A stretch of 51,303 nt of DNA from Candidatus Saccharimonadota bacterium (GTDB taxonomy: Bacteria; Patescibacteriota; Saccharimonadia; Saccharimonadales; Saccharimonadaceae). This document shows, in pieces, positions 33,901 through 41,366 of the stretch. The DNA lies in contig JAILQE010000010.1 in the NCBI GenBank assembly GCA_024699125.1, positions 1 through 51,303 on the forward strand. Reading direction: 5' to 3'. The position numbers and the translations under genes were made by a program. Below the pieces are notes generated by a model. It had not been told where the DNA came from. It saw nothing but the letters and a program-made list of their open reading frames with translations, and made no database searches. The first letter of the stretch is position 1; the number at the start of each line of letters is the position of its first letter.

Positions 33901-34131
33901 CGCAATATGAGTTACATGTTTAATAACGCTGGTTCAAGTACTAACACATTCACACTTGACCTTAGTAGCTTTGACACTAGCAACGTACAAAATATGAGCT
34001 ATATGCTATTTAACGCCGGTAAGCTTGCTGCAAACTTCTCAGTGAATATTACTGGTTGGGATGTGTCTAACGTATACGAACGTGAATACTTCTGTGATAG
34101 GCTAGAGTTGATACAACCAAACTGGCAATAG
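30952..34131 (+). CDS. BspA/DUF285-type surface repeat protein (1059 aa)
   Basis: A signal peptide (about residues 1-34, basic start, cut near ANA) and a ~180-aa N-terminal beta-rich domain lead into many DUF285-type leucine-rich-like repeats. The core is W(D/N)xSxVTxMxxMF, with at least 15 copies such as WDTSNVTTMENLF and FDTSNVQNMSYML. Such repeats occur in Mycoplasma and oral-bacterial surface proteins thought to bind host molecules. It ends shortly after the last repeat without a sortase motif or membrane helix, so anchoring is unclear. TATAAT with an extended TGT is 6 nt before the start, so the mRNA should be leaderless. Confidence 0.88.
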   Translation: MVKGRTRKFLISGVFGAILMAVFAATFSRGANATQFDMSIRSYMTVDFPAFIFIDASPNYGGIQTADAKLRVSTNEGGYVAIVSANGSSAGADDVSYTDLVNISENAKIPTLISNKTKLDFPVGYWGYSLDGGENYRGMAAYNDENRLMLSSEQGAATTTDFTFGVRVDDVQPAGIYNNTILVTVVPTMEEVPDPTEIRAKALVGANGHLVFVYDDKHYETGDAYVTETVNTAIEEVYYVPTMANSTADIGWRGNTNVQTVDIEESFKYFSPLNTNYWFYGLSNLNKINNINYIDMDRVTSIAYMFSQAGFADEIKDLKVDNVTNMAYAFEQFCYNGCGSQFLDLSHWNTGNVTNMEGMFRYLNGSLSSGSVVSFAYGIENWDVSSVTNMSYMFDHVYYSTSATPSWSFYFDISAWDVSRVTTMSYMFANIAGSVRDRYSISVGVNMDNLDMRNVRNLSYMFYGTASSDSFSLIANNWQLDSATNLANIFRDSSHAFGSYILHLHGWKIRNNVNSFSIGTTYENGANSVDIDLSDWVVANPSNLIKSLVYKSGDASTWKMNFSGWDTSGITDFADLFSGIGYNGGYTLVLDVTGWDTSNVTTMENLFNRSFYNNVEVIGIDAWNTSKVTNMKNAFRGFGGNSRYEYWRNEGWKWYESAGNFDPSNSWLKYGLDNWDFSKVTDMTGMFEMAGINKRIMDKMESSTWNVGRVVSMSRMFYEAGLDTEVDFGNWNVASVADMSEMFSKARLISLSLSGWHTNSLMNMDKMFAGATIRNSAKYHYEYLDGNSNHEIFVHDVDREVASGINMDNFDVTRITSLKELFKGLQTYSGEVCGNSWNGASYDTVCYVNSKGNATISMNDWDIRNVLYMDYMFNVAQSGEPIALDGFSDLDTSNVVSMSHMFENYIADQDAWNYDFSNLDTDNVLDMSYMFANIEYRSSNVNIDLSTLDTSSVLDMNHMFNNAGSEAATFLINFGGDFDTSSVRNMSYMFNNAGSSTNTFTLDLSSFDTSNVQNMSYMLFNAGKLAANFSVNITGWDVSNVYEREYFCDRLELIQPNWQ

Positions 34132-34167
34132 CTGGCCTTAATCTTCTTAGCGTGGTATACTTAAGCC

Positions 34168-34698
34168 ATGAAGAAAGTGATTGTAAAATGCAAGCTCGCG
34201 GATCGTGAGCAGTTTGAAAGCAAGTTGGCGGAGATTGATTGCGATTTTTCGCCTGTCTATTGGCAACATGATCGTATTTATATTCCACGTGACTTTAAAC
34301 ACGGAGCAAATTTTCCGCGTCTGATTATGCGCACCGAAGTACGCGCTACGGATATGCCAGCTAAATATACTCTGATTTTGCGCCGTCATATTGAAGATTC
34401 TGGTGTTGATATGGTTGAGGCTACGCCAGTTACGAATTATGTTGAGATGGTAAATATTATTTTGCAACTTGGTTTTAAGCTCCAAACCGAGGTTTCGCGC
34501 CAGCGTCAGGAAATCCAAATGGATGACCAGAATGTGATCTATCTTGATGCGGTAGAGAATCACGATGGTTATTACGCTAAGATGGAATCTGTGCTTTCTG
34601 ATACGGATTCGGCTGAAGACGTTAGGGAAGAGCTTCGCAGAATGTTTGCTTCATTTGGCGAAAAGGACATCACTGAACTCGCCTATTCTGAGTATTAA
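34168..34698 (+). CDS. CYTH-like (adenylate cyclase/triphosphatase fold) protein
   Basis: A 176-aa protein with the general pattern of CYTH domains. It has an N-terminal basic strand (KKVIVKCKLADREQFESKLAE), QHDRIYIPRD, RLIMRTEV, and a late YLDAVENHDGYYAKMES strand; the first is cited in part. CYTH enzymes act on triphosphates or thiamine triphosphate, or make cAMP. The usual N-terminal ExExK is not intact here (VKCK), so catalysis is uncertain. TATACT is 6 nt before the start, so the mRNA should be leaderless. It converges on the KwaB-like gene across a shared terminator. Confidence 0.5.
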   Translation: MKKVIVKCKLADREQFESKLAEIDCDFSPVYWQHDRIYIPRDFKHGANFPRLIMRTEVRATDMPAKYTLILRRHIEDSGVDMVEATPVTNYVEMVNIILQLGFKLQTEVSRQRQEIQMDDQNVIYLDAVENHDGYYAKMESVLSDTDSAEDVREELRRMFASFGEKDITELAYSEY

Positions 34699-34702
34699 AG
34701 AT

Positions 34703-34733
34703 AAAAAAACTGCCTTAAAACGGCAGTTTTTTG
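34703..34733. terminator. bidirectional terminator
   Basis: AACTGCC-TTAAAAC-GGCAGTT (34708-34728) with an A-run before and a T-run after. It separates the CYTH-like gene (+) from the KwaB-like gene (-). Confidence 0.85.
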
Positions 34734-34738
34734 TTGGT

Positions 34739-35716
34739 TTAGCCGCGTGGCGGTTCGCCGTCTGGCTCGCCGAGTAGTTTTTTGGATTTGATTTCGTAAC
34801 GGCGGCCGTTGACCGGTGATACATAGTAATCTTCGTTCAAAAGATTTACGAAAGTGGTTAAATCTTTGTCGTCCATGATAATAATGGAACCATCGTCGTC
34901 TGTCATGAGATCTAACTGCATTTCGTCTGCATAATTAATGAGATCTTTTTGAGACATTTCTTCGGCGATATCCATGGCTTGGAGTTTCTTTAGGACTGGT
35001 TTTTTATCTTGGAGCAGGGAATTAAGAGTCAAACCTTCAGCGAAGGAGAGTTTATACTTTTCACTGAGCTCTTTAGCCTTTTCTTCGGCGATGACTTGAG
35101 ATTTGTAGTCATATTGGAAGAGATTCTCGAACTTAGACTGGTTAAATACTACGATAGTTTTATCGATGATAGCGACTTGGTTATCATCAGGCATCTTGAT
35201 GGCGACTTCAGCAGAGAATGGCTCGAAGCTTTCGCCATTGATTTCCCAGGAAGAGGCGCCTTTTAGCGCGCTAGAAGCAGAGATAGCCTTGGCAATGTAG
35301 AAGGTTTTGGTGCCATCTTCGCCGCCTGGATAAGTAAATTTTGCGATGATGCCTTTGATCTTTTTGAATTCGTATTCGTTTTCGGAGAAATAATTGATGT
35401 CTTTGTATTCGTTCTCGATGAGGTGAATGAGGGTTTCGGCACGGCCGACTTTATCAAGATCGGTGTGATAGATAACATTTTCTTCGCCGTCGGCTTTTTC
35501 GTATTCGCGACATTCGAGGCCTTTGTCGGCGCCTTCGATAATGAACTTAGCAGCGTTCTGCATGAATAAACTTTTTACACTGCTTGTTAACTGATCTGAG
35601 TACTTAATTTTGAAAGGTGTATAATTTTTGTTAAACAAAAATAGCTCAGCGCTAACGTTGTTCTTGATTTCGTCAATTTCATTGGCCCACAGGAAGACAT
35701 CGAATTTTTCTTGCAT
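34739..35716 (-). CDS. KwaB/DUF4868-like protein (Kiwa defence-related)
   Basis: A 325-aa acidic, soluble protein. Its pattern fits the DUF4868 family, the KwaB subunit of the Kiwa anti-phage system. ENVIYHTDLDKV (about 80-91) is followed by KIKGIIAKFTYPGG. Then come a central KTFYIAKAISASSALKG and the characteristic VAIIDKTIVVFNQSKFENLF (about 180-199). A helical part ends in residues read as YYVSPVNGRRYEIKSKK. Kiwa normally pairs it with a small membrane protein, KwaA; none is adjacent. GAGGAAAT precedes the start. The assignment rests on pattern memory and needs a profile search. Confidence 0.5.
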   Translation of the reverse strand: MQEKFDVFLWANEIDEIKNNVSAELFLFNKNYTPFKIKYSDQLTSSVKSLFMQNAAKFIIEGADKGLECREYEKADGEENVIYHTDLDKVGRAETLIHLIENEYKDINYFSENEYEFKKIKGIIAKFTYPGGEDGTKTFYIAKAISASSALKGASSWEINGESFEPFSAEVAIKMPDDNQVAIIDKTIVVFNQSKFENLFQYDYKSQVIAEEKAKELSEKYKLSFAEGLTLNSLLQDKKPVLKKLQAMDIAEEMSQKDLINYADEMQLDLMTDDDGSIIIMDDKDLTTFVNLLNEDYYVSPVNGRRYEIKSKKLLGEPDGEPPRG

Positions 35717-35751
35717 ATTTCCTCACTTATTTATAGAGTAATTGTAGCATA

Positions 35752-36543
35752 TTAAGAGGAAATATCAAAAAGTTTCTGGAGAGCCTTACGGTAAATATTT
35801 TTGGCAATTTCTTTGCCGCCTGGGACGGTTTTAGCAAAAATTCCGGCACATACACCCTGGTTGATTTCTAATACTTTTGGCCCATCCGCGGTCTCTAACA
35901 TGTCGACGGTGGCAAACCTTAATCCAAGGGCTTTGCCGGCGGCGCTAGCAAGGGCAGAAAGGGAACGGTAGAGTTCAGAATCTTGGTCTATAGGCTCTGG
36001 ATGAGCACCTCCGGATAAATTATGGCGAAAAGAGCCTTCTGGGCGGGTTTTACGGTAAATATAGAGGATTTCGCCGTCCAAAAAGAAAGCACGGTATTCG
36101 TAGGTAGAATCGACAAAGGGGCTAAGACAGGCGGCGCCTTCAGATTTAATAAGCTTCATGGCTGCGTTATTGATTTCGGTTTGATTATTGCAAAGTGTGA
36201 CGCTACGCCCACTATTGCCGCGGTTTGGTTTAACTACGACAGGGAAGGACGAACAGGGATTTTTAAGAAGATCAAGGTTGGTGAAGGGGCGACCATGCGA
36301 AAAACCAGTATTCATAACTAAATAATGTGGGATAGCGGGGATTTTGGCTTCATTTAGGACGGAATAAGTGGCCACTTTATCATCTGCAATAGAAGCGCTA
36401 GCGGCGTTATTGAGGTCGAAACGGGCGCTAATGATAAAACGAGTTTGATTTTTATATGTTAAAACATGTACCCAATTATCAGAAAGATTCATGCATTTAA
36501 TGCCAAGTTCAGCGCAAAGCTCAGCCAAGATTATTTTAAACAT
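35752..36543 (-). CDS. RimK-like ATP-grasp ligase
   Basis: A 263-aa ATP-grasp protein. FPVVVKPNRGNSGRSVTLC (about 100-118) carries the phosphate-binding lysine and glycine loop. STYEYRAFFLDGEILY and the metal site VLEINQGV (about 231-238) follow. The family joins a carboxylate to an amine via an acyl-phosphate, for example amino acids to a protein or peptide. Neither substrate nor partner is visible. TATAAT with an extended TGT is 6 nt before the start, so the mRNA should be leaderless. It is 35 nt upstream of the KwaB-like gene on the same strand, but that gene has its own -10. Confidence 0.8.
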   Translation of the reverse strand: MFKIILAELCAELGIKCMNLSDNWVHVLTYKNQTRFIISARFDLNNAASASIADDKVATYSVLNEAKIPAIPHYLVMNTGFSHGRPFTNLDLLKNPCSSFPVVVKPNRGNSGRSVTLCNNQTEINNAAMKLIKSEGAACLSPFVDSTYEYRAFFLDGEILYIYRKTRPEGSFRHNLSGGAHPEPIDQDSELYRSLSALASAAGKALGLRFATVDMLETADGPKVLEINQGVCAGIFAKTVPGGKEIAKNIYRKALQKLFDISS

Positions 36544-36692
36544 AGGTTAATTATAACACGATTCTAACAGGTTGGTGTTCGGTTGCTACAACATAATTTG
36601 TGCAAAAAATAAATAGCCACATGTTCGGTTTTTAAGGGGAAAGTTTTCCACAATGTGGGGAAAAATGCTTGTGAAAAAGCCGAAAAAAGCAC

Positions 36693-36721
36693 TTGCATTT
36701 TTGTCAAAAATAGTCTAAACT
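36693..36721 (+). promoter_or_regulatory. promoter upstream of the dcw cluster
   Basis: TTGCAT (36693-36698), 17 nt, TAAACT (36716-36721). Its transcript would run through ~310 nt before rsmH. A second -10 (TATAAT 37030-37035) lies 6 nt before the rsmH start. A DnaA-box-like TTTTCCACA lies upstream near 36650. Confidence 0.6.
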
Positions 36722-36727
36722 GAGGGT

Positions 36728-37041
36728 AGTGGAAGCACATACAAAAACCACAAAATAAAAATGCACCTTAAAAAGGTTTGAGATCGACCAACTAGGAGTT
36801 TCGGCGCGCGTTAAATTTTAGCAGGACGCGTCAAAGCAACTGTGTGTACATTCTCTAAAACACACCTCCCAATAAAAACTCTATAAATAAAACACAATAA
36901 GTCTCTCAACGGCTGCGATATATGATTAGCTTCGCGCTGGTAAAATCGTGGTGGATAAATTGTGATCAAACAAAAACCAAAGCAAAAACAAAACCGCTGA
37001 AGTTTCTAGTTGAACGATCTCAAACGATGTATAATCAATAT
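36728..37041 (+). other. 314-nt A-rich leader before rsmH, no convincing ORF
   Basis: It is noncoding as far as I can see. It holds small hairpins (ACCTT/AAGGT near 36771; CGCGT/ACGCG near 36806-36830; GTGTGT/ACACAC at 36842-36865) and CA/AAC-rich single-stranded stretches. There is no mraZ gene, which often opens dcw clusters. It could be a leader or a separate small RNA; no terminator is evident. Confidence 0.45.
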
Positions 37042-37911
37042 ATGGGGAAACAACATATTCCTGTATTATTGTCGGAAGTCTTAGCAAACCTTAATCCGAA
37101 GCCTGGGGAATCATACCTTGATTTAACCGCGGGTTACGGTGGGCACGCTAAGGAGATTTTGGATGCAACACAGAATTATAAAGATTCCGTTCTGGTAGAT
37201 CGCGATATTAACGCGGTCAACGTATTAAAAGAACAATTTAATACGATCAAAATTATGAATACGGATTTTTACGATGCGGTGCTGCAGTTAATCGAGTGTG
37301 GAAACGCTTTCGACCTAATACTTGCGGATTTTGGAGTTTCTTCTCCGCAACTAGACATTGCTGAACGTGGCTTTTCTTTTGCTAAAGATGGGCCGCTTGA
37401 TATGAGAATGGATCAACGGCAGGAGTTGACTGCGGCGACGATTATCAACAAGTGGAGCGAACGCGAGCTTGCAGAAATTTTTGAACGCTATGGTGAAGAA
37501 AAACCAGGGCGCGCAAAAATGTTAGCGCGCGAAATTGTACACGCTCGCCCGATTGAGGGAACTAAACAACTTGCTGAAATCATTGCGAGTAAGTCAAAAC
37601 ATAGCCGGGTACATCCAGCTACGCGGATTTTCCAGGCGATTAGAATTGTAGTAAACAAAGAGCTCGAGGAAATCGAGAAGACTTTGCCGCTGCTACCTAA
37701 AATTCTCAAGCCGGGTGGACGCGTCGCTATCATTACTTTTCATAGTCTAGAAGATCGATTGGTGAAAGATTATTTTAAAGATGCGAGTAGTTATGGTGAA
37801 GAGTCGGAGTTAAAAATCTTAACTAAAAAACCAATTATTGCGGAGAGTGAGGAGTTAGTTATCAACCCGCGCAGCCGCAGCGCAAAATTACGCGTGGCAG
37901 AGCGGAATTGA
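37042..37911 (+). CDS. rsmH: 16S rRNA (cytosine1402-N4)-methyltransferase RsmH
   Basis: The product is 289 aa from the chosen start. SAM-binding motif YLDLTAGYGGHAKEIL, then DLILADFGVSSPQLD, FSFAKDGPLDMRMD, and the C-terminal IITFHSLEDRLVK are all diagnostic. It methylates C1402 of 16S rRNA in the ribosomal P site. The open frame extends upstream to 36922. TATAAT (37030-37035) 6 nt before ATG 37042 marks the likely leaderless start, and MGKQHIPVLLSEV is the usual family N-terminus. It is the first gene of the dcw cluster. Confidence 0.95.
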   Translation: MGKQHIPVLLSEVLANLNPKPGESYLDLTAGYGGHAKEILDATQNYKDSVLVDRDINAVNVLKEQFNTIKIMNTDFYDAVLQLIECGNAFDLILADFGVSSPQLDIAERGFSFAKDGPLDMRMDQRQELTAATIINKWSERELAEIFERYGEEKPGRAKMLAREIVHARPIEGTKQLAEIIASKSKHSRVHPATRIFQAIRIVVNKELEEIEKTLPLLPKILKPGGRVAIITFHSLEDRLVKDYFKDASSYGEESELKILTKKPIIAESEELVINPRSRSAKLRVAERN

Positions 37912-37946
37912 TAAAAATAAAAACAAAACAAAAAAAAGGAGGCAAT

Positions 37947-38012
37947 ATGCCAAAGCAAATTATTGTTGCGAGCAAATCTCGCGTTCAAACCGTTAAGGTT
38001 AATTTCCGCTAA
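37947..38012 (+). CDS. 21-aa basic micro-ORF inside the dcw cluster
   Basis: A 22-codon ORF (21 aa plus stop) begins MPKQIIVASKSRVQTVKVNF. AAAAGGAGG lies 6-7 nt upstream of the ATG, the strongest ribosome site in the cluster. It is basic, with no acidic residue, and shows an alternating pattern that could form two strands. It lies 35 nt after rsmH and just before a perfect GNRA-capped hairpin. It may be a real micro-protein or a leader peptide controlling the genes downstream. No homologue comes to mind. Confidence 0.5.
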   Translation: MPKQIIVASKSRVQTVKVNFR

Positions 38013-38233
38013 AGTCCTTTGACCTCCTGGGAGTGAGCGATCACTCCCAGGATTTAAGGGCGGGCGATCGACATGGGCCGATAAGGCTCACCAATTTAGA
38101 GTTTCACAGAGAGTGTGAAGTGTATGACCTTCCCGGAACCGCGATATAAAGTTACTTATAGCTCTGCTTTATATCGCCTCCGGTCTATGGAACTAAAACA
38201 TCAAAATAAAAATCATCAGCGAGGAAAAAATTA
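38013..38233 (+). ncRNA. structured RNA segment between the micro-ORF and ftsL-like gene
   Basis: Three stems are clear. TCCTGGGAGTGA-GCGA-TCACTCCCAGGA is a perfect 12-bp stem with a GNRA loop (38025-38052). TTCACA-GAGAG-TGTGAA lies near 38103-38119. GCGATATAAAG (38141-38151) pairs with CTTTATATCGC (38167-38177), extended by CCGGA/TCCGG (38133-38137 with 38179-38183). Between them is a G-rich stretch, GGGCGGGCGATCGACATGGG. The first stem has only TTT behind it, so it is at most a weak terminator. This could be a cis-regulatory leader or a processed RNA of unknown class. Confidence 0.5.
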
Positions 38234-38581
38234 ATGAGAAGTCAAATTTATACAACGAGGCGCGCGGTATCCAGTGTCAGTTTTGCGCGTAATCGCAACA
38301 TCGTACGTCATTCCGTACGTGGACTTGGCTCGATTTCTCAAATCGTGATCGTTGGTATGATTACTTTAGTATTTGGCTTGATTTATGTGGCTGAGGGAAC
38401 TAAAGCCACGGGTTATGATTACAAGATTTCGGAAGTAGAAACTGAAATTGCTGAAATGACAGCAAAAAAAGAAGACTTGGCGGTTGAAAAAGCACGTCTT
38501 ACTTCGATTGCAACAGCTAAAAATAGTGCCGTAGCGGCATCCATGGAAAATGCTGTTGTAACTGGTTATGCTACTGAATAA
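38234..38581 (+). CDS. FtsL/DivIC-like division protein
   Basis: A 115-aa bitopic protein with a basic N-terminal tail, one membrane helix (about 36-55) and a coiled coil (about 60-95, YKISEVETEIAEMTAKKEDL). Sequence identity to FtsL is normally low. The call rests on this architecture plus position between rsmH and the division transpeptidase. FtsL and DivIC-type proteins scaffold the FtsW-FtsI complex. GAGGA lies about 8 nt before the start. Confidence 0.75.
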   Translation: MRSQIYTTRRAVSSVSFARNRNIVRHSVRGLGSISQIVIVGMITLVFGLIYVAEGTKATGYDYKISEVETEIAEMTAKKEDLAVEKARLTSIATAKNSAVAASMENAVVTGYATE

Positions 38582-38601
38582 ATGCTATAATTTATTTAGT
38601 T

Positions 38602-40332
38602 ATGTCACGAATTAAAGCATTAAGATATTTGGTTTTGGCTGCACTAGGCATTATCGTAGTGCGGCTATTTTTTATCCAAATTATCGAGCATGGTAAATGG
38701 GTAGAGCAGGCCAATGTGCAACACACGATGCTTGAAACGATCGTGGCGGACCGCGGCGAAATATATATGATGGATGGCGACACACCGGTGCCGGTAGTAT
38801 TAAACCAAACCGTATATTCAATTATTATTGACCCGGCCGTGACAAATAAAGACCGCTTGAAAGAATTACTTGAGAAATACGCGAAGGAGAATATAACGGC
38901 GGATATCGACGAGATTTATGATATTGAAGGCCTGCGTTATTTCGTGATTGCCAGAAATATCACGCGCGAAATGGCGGACCAAATAGCAAAAGAGGGTGTG
39001 GGCGGAATTTGGTTCCAGGAAAATAACCGCCGCGTGTATCCAGAAGGAGAGATGGCCTCGGCGCTGCTTGGATTTGTAAATGCGGATGGTATTGGCCAAT
39101 ATGGTGTTGAAGGCTCATTAAACGATACATTGAGGGGCACTGACGGGCTTTTGAAGTCGATTTCGGATGTTAATAATGTGGCGCTTTCGATTGGTAATGA
39201 CAATGTCAAAATTCCGGCCGTGGATGGCGAAACCGTAGTGCTCACGATTGATCGTGGTATGCAAAAAGGTGTTGAAGAGCTTATGGCGCAAATGGTGGCA
39301 AATACGCCAGCCACTAATATGTCGGCAATTGTGATCGATCCAAATAACGGCAAGGTTCTAACGATGGCGAATTATCCGAATTATAACCCGGCACAATATG
39401 ACAAAGTTGAGGATGCGTCGCTGTTTGTTAACTACGTAACTGAAGTGCCATATGAACCAGCTAGTACGTGCAAGACCTTTGCTTTTTCGGCAGCAATTAA
39501 TGAAGGTAAAATGACTGCTGATACTACATATTATAATGCTGGTTACACGATAGTTGATGGCTGGACAATTAAGAATGCAGAGCAAAGAAGTTCGCTTCTT
39601 GGTACGCTTGATATGCGTACGGCTTTGTATTGGTCGCTCAATACTGGCAGTATTCAATCGTTGCGGTTGCTCGGCGATAACCCAGACCAAATTACACAGG
39701 TGGGCAGGGAAAGACTATATGATTATTACTATAATAAGTTTGGCTTGGGTCAAAAGACTGGTATCGAAATATCCGAAGCTGAAGGTCTAGTGCCGGATCC
39801 AAACGAAGGTTATGGTCGTGATTCGGTTTATGCCAATATGACTTTTGGTCAAAACGTGTATCTTACGATGATTCAGGTGGCGTCGGCCTTTTCGGCAATC
39901 GTGAACGGTGGTTATTATCATACACCAACAATAGTTGCGGGCACTCTTAAGGATGGAGTGTTGATTCCAGCTGAACAAAAAGATAATACACGCCAAATTT
40001 TGTCTGAATATACGAGTAATACAATGCGCGATTTGTTACTTAATAACCGTAACTATAAGAAAAGGCAGGGAATTGATAGATATGGTTATGGTGTAGGTGG
40101 CAAGTCTGGTACCGCACAGGTAGTGCGCAACGGTGGTTACGATAATACGATGTCTGAAACCGTGGCCTCTTATATTGGTTTCGGTGGCACAGAAGGGGAG
40201 TTGCCAAAATATGTAATTATGGTTAAAATGTGGGGGGAGGGACAGCAAATGGACGGAAGTTCGCACGGTTCAGCTGCTTTCGATTCTATTTCAAACTTCG
40301 TAATTGATTATTTAAAAATAAAACCGAGATAA
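38602..40332 (+). CDS. ftsI: division-type penicillin-binding protein (FtsI/PBP2 class)
   Basis: The 576-aa protein has an N-terminal membrane helix (about 8-27), a PBP dimerisation domain and a transpeptidase domain. The active-site motifs are S288-TC-K291 (PASTCKTF), S345-L-N347 (YWSLNTG) and K501-S-G503 (GGKSGTAQ). It crosslinks septal peptidoglycan together with FtsW. TATAAT with an extended TGC lies 10 nt before the start, giving a very short or no leader. The name ftsI rests on dcw context; it could equally be called pbpB. Confidence 0.9.
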   Translation: MSRIKALRYLVLAALGIIVVRLFFIQIIEHGKWVEQANVQHTMLETIVADRGEIYMMDGDTPVPVVLNQTVYSIIIDPAVTNKDRLKELLEKYAKENITADIDEIYDIEGLRYFVIARNITREMADQIAKEGVGGIWFQENNRRVYPEGEMASALLGFVNADGIGQYGVEGSLNDTLRGTDGLLKSISDVNNVALSIGNDNVKIPAVDGETVVLTIDRGMQKGVEELMAQMVANTPATNMSAIVIDPNNGKVLTMANYPNYNPAQYDKVEDASLFVNYVTEVPYEPASTCKTFAFSAAINEGKMTADTTYYNAGYTIVDGWTIKNAEQRSSLLGTLDMRTALYWSLNTGSIQSLRLLGDNPDQITQVGRERLYDYYYNKFGLGQKTGIEISEAEGLVPDPNEGYGRDSVYANMTFGQNVYLTMIQVASAFSAIVNGGYYHTPTIVAGTLKDGVLIPAEQKDNTRQILSEYTSNTMRDLLLNNRNYKKRQGIDRYGYGVGGKSGTAQVVRNGGYDNTMSETVASYIGFGGTEGELPKYVIMVKMWGEGQQMDGSSHGSAAFDSISNFVIDYLKIKPR

Positions 40333-40334
40333 TA

Positions 40335-41357
40335 ATGAAAATAAACGATGAAATGTTTTACGGATTATTGCTTGCAGTAGCAGCTTTTTTGCTTGCTATG
40401 GCAATGACGCCATTTTATACACACTTTGCTTATAAATATAAGTTTTGGAAAAAGCAAAAGAAAACTACAGTAGATGGCGAGGCTTTACCAATCATGACGA
40501 AGCTTCACGAGCACAAATTTAAACGCGCTTTTCCAACGATGGCGGGCATTGTTGGTGTTGTAGCCGTTACGGTCGTAACGTGGGCATTTAATTTGGATCG
40601 TGGTCAAACCTGGTTGCCGTTAGTTGGTTTTATTGGTGGTAGCGTAGTGGGTGCGATCGATGATCTAATTAACGTATTTGGTTCTGGTAGGGGAGCAGCA
40701 GGACTTCGCGGGCCAGTGAAATTCTTCCTAATTACAATGGTGGGCGCAGCGCTCGGTTGGTTCTTCGCTGTAAAACTTGGTTGGACGGCAATTGACATTC
40801 CGTTTATGGGCGATTTGAATATCGGTGTTGTTGGCATGATAATTGTGTTTACTTTCGCGGTTGTAGCAACTTCTAATGCCGTGAATATTACTGATGGTCT
40901 AGATGGCCTTTCTGGTGGTCTCGCTATGCTCGCTTATGGTGCATTTGGTGCAATTGCATTGTTGCAAGGTAAAATGTTATTATTTGGCTTTTGTATGACG
41001 GTTGTAGGTTGGTTACTTAGCTACATTTGGTTTAATGTACCACCAGCTCGTTTCATGATGGGTGATGTTGGCTCGTTTGCGCTTGGTGCGGGGCTTGGCG
41101 TAGTTGCTATGATGACAAACTCATTCTTGCTCCTACCTGTGATTGGCTTGATGTTTGTAGTGGAGACTGGATCAAGCTTGATTCAATTAATGTCGAAGAA
41201 GTTTTTAAAAAGAAAGATATTTATTTCGGCGCCTTTGCATCATCACCTTGAAGCAAAGGGTTGGGGGGAAGCAAAGATTGTAATGAGATTTTGGATTATT
41301 GCTGGCGTTTGCGCAATCTTGGGCGTCTTTTTGGCCGCGATTAGCGGAGTCTTGTAG
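40335..41357 (+). CDS. mraY: phospho-N-acetylmuramoyl-pentapeptide-transferase
   Basis: A 340-aa membrane enzyme with about ten helices. Family motifs are VVGAIDDLINVFG, NITDGLDGLSGG (catalytic Asp region), FNVPPARFMMGDVGS and the histidine motif APLHHHLEAKGW. It makes lipid I from UDP-MurNAc-pentapeptide and undecaprenyl phosphate. It begins 2 nt after the PBP stop, so it is translated from the operon mRNA. Confidence 0.95.
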   Translation: MKINDEMFYGLLLAVAAFLLAMAMTPFYTHFAYKYKFWKKQKKTTVDGEALPIMTKLHEHKFKRAFPTMAGIVGVVAVTVVTWAFNLDRGQTWLPLVGFIGGSVVGAIDDLINVFGSGRGAAGLRGPVKFFLITMVGAALGWFFAVKLGWTAIDIPFMGDLNIGVVGMIIVFTFAVVATSNAVNITDGLDGLSGGLAMLAYGAFGAIALLQGKMLLFGFCMTVVGWLLSYIWFNVPPARFMMGDVGSFALGAGLGVVAMMTNSFLLLPVIGLMFVVETGSSLIQLMSKKFLKRKIFISAPLHHHLEAKGWGEAKIVMRFWIIAGVCAILGVFLAAISGVL

Positions 41358-41366
41358 GAGTAAAAA

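Noticed and set aside
30952-34131. The DUF285 repeats as a sign of Mycoplasma origin
   Set aside because: The repeat family is widespread in host-associated bacteria, and UGA is used as a stop here. No direct sign of transfer was seen.
36922-37041. Upstream extension of rsmH from ATG 36922
   Set aside because: The added 40 residues are unlike any RsmH N-terminus, and the -10 TATAAT 6 nt before 37042 explains the true start.
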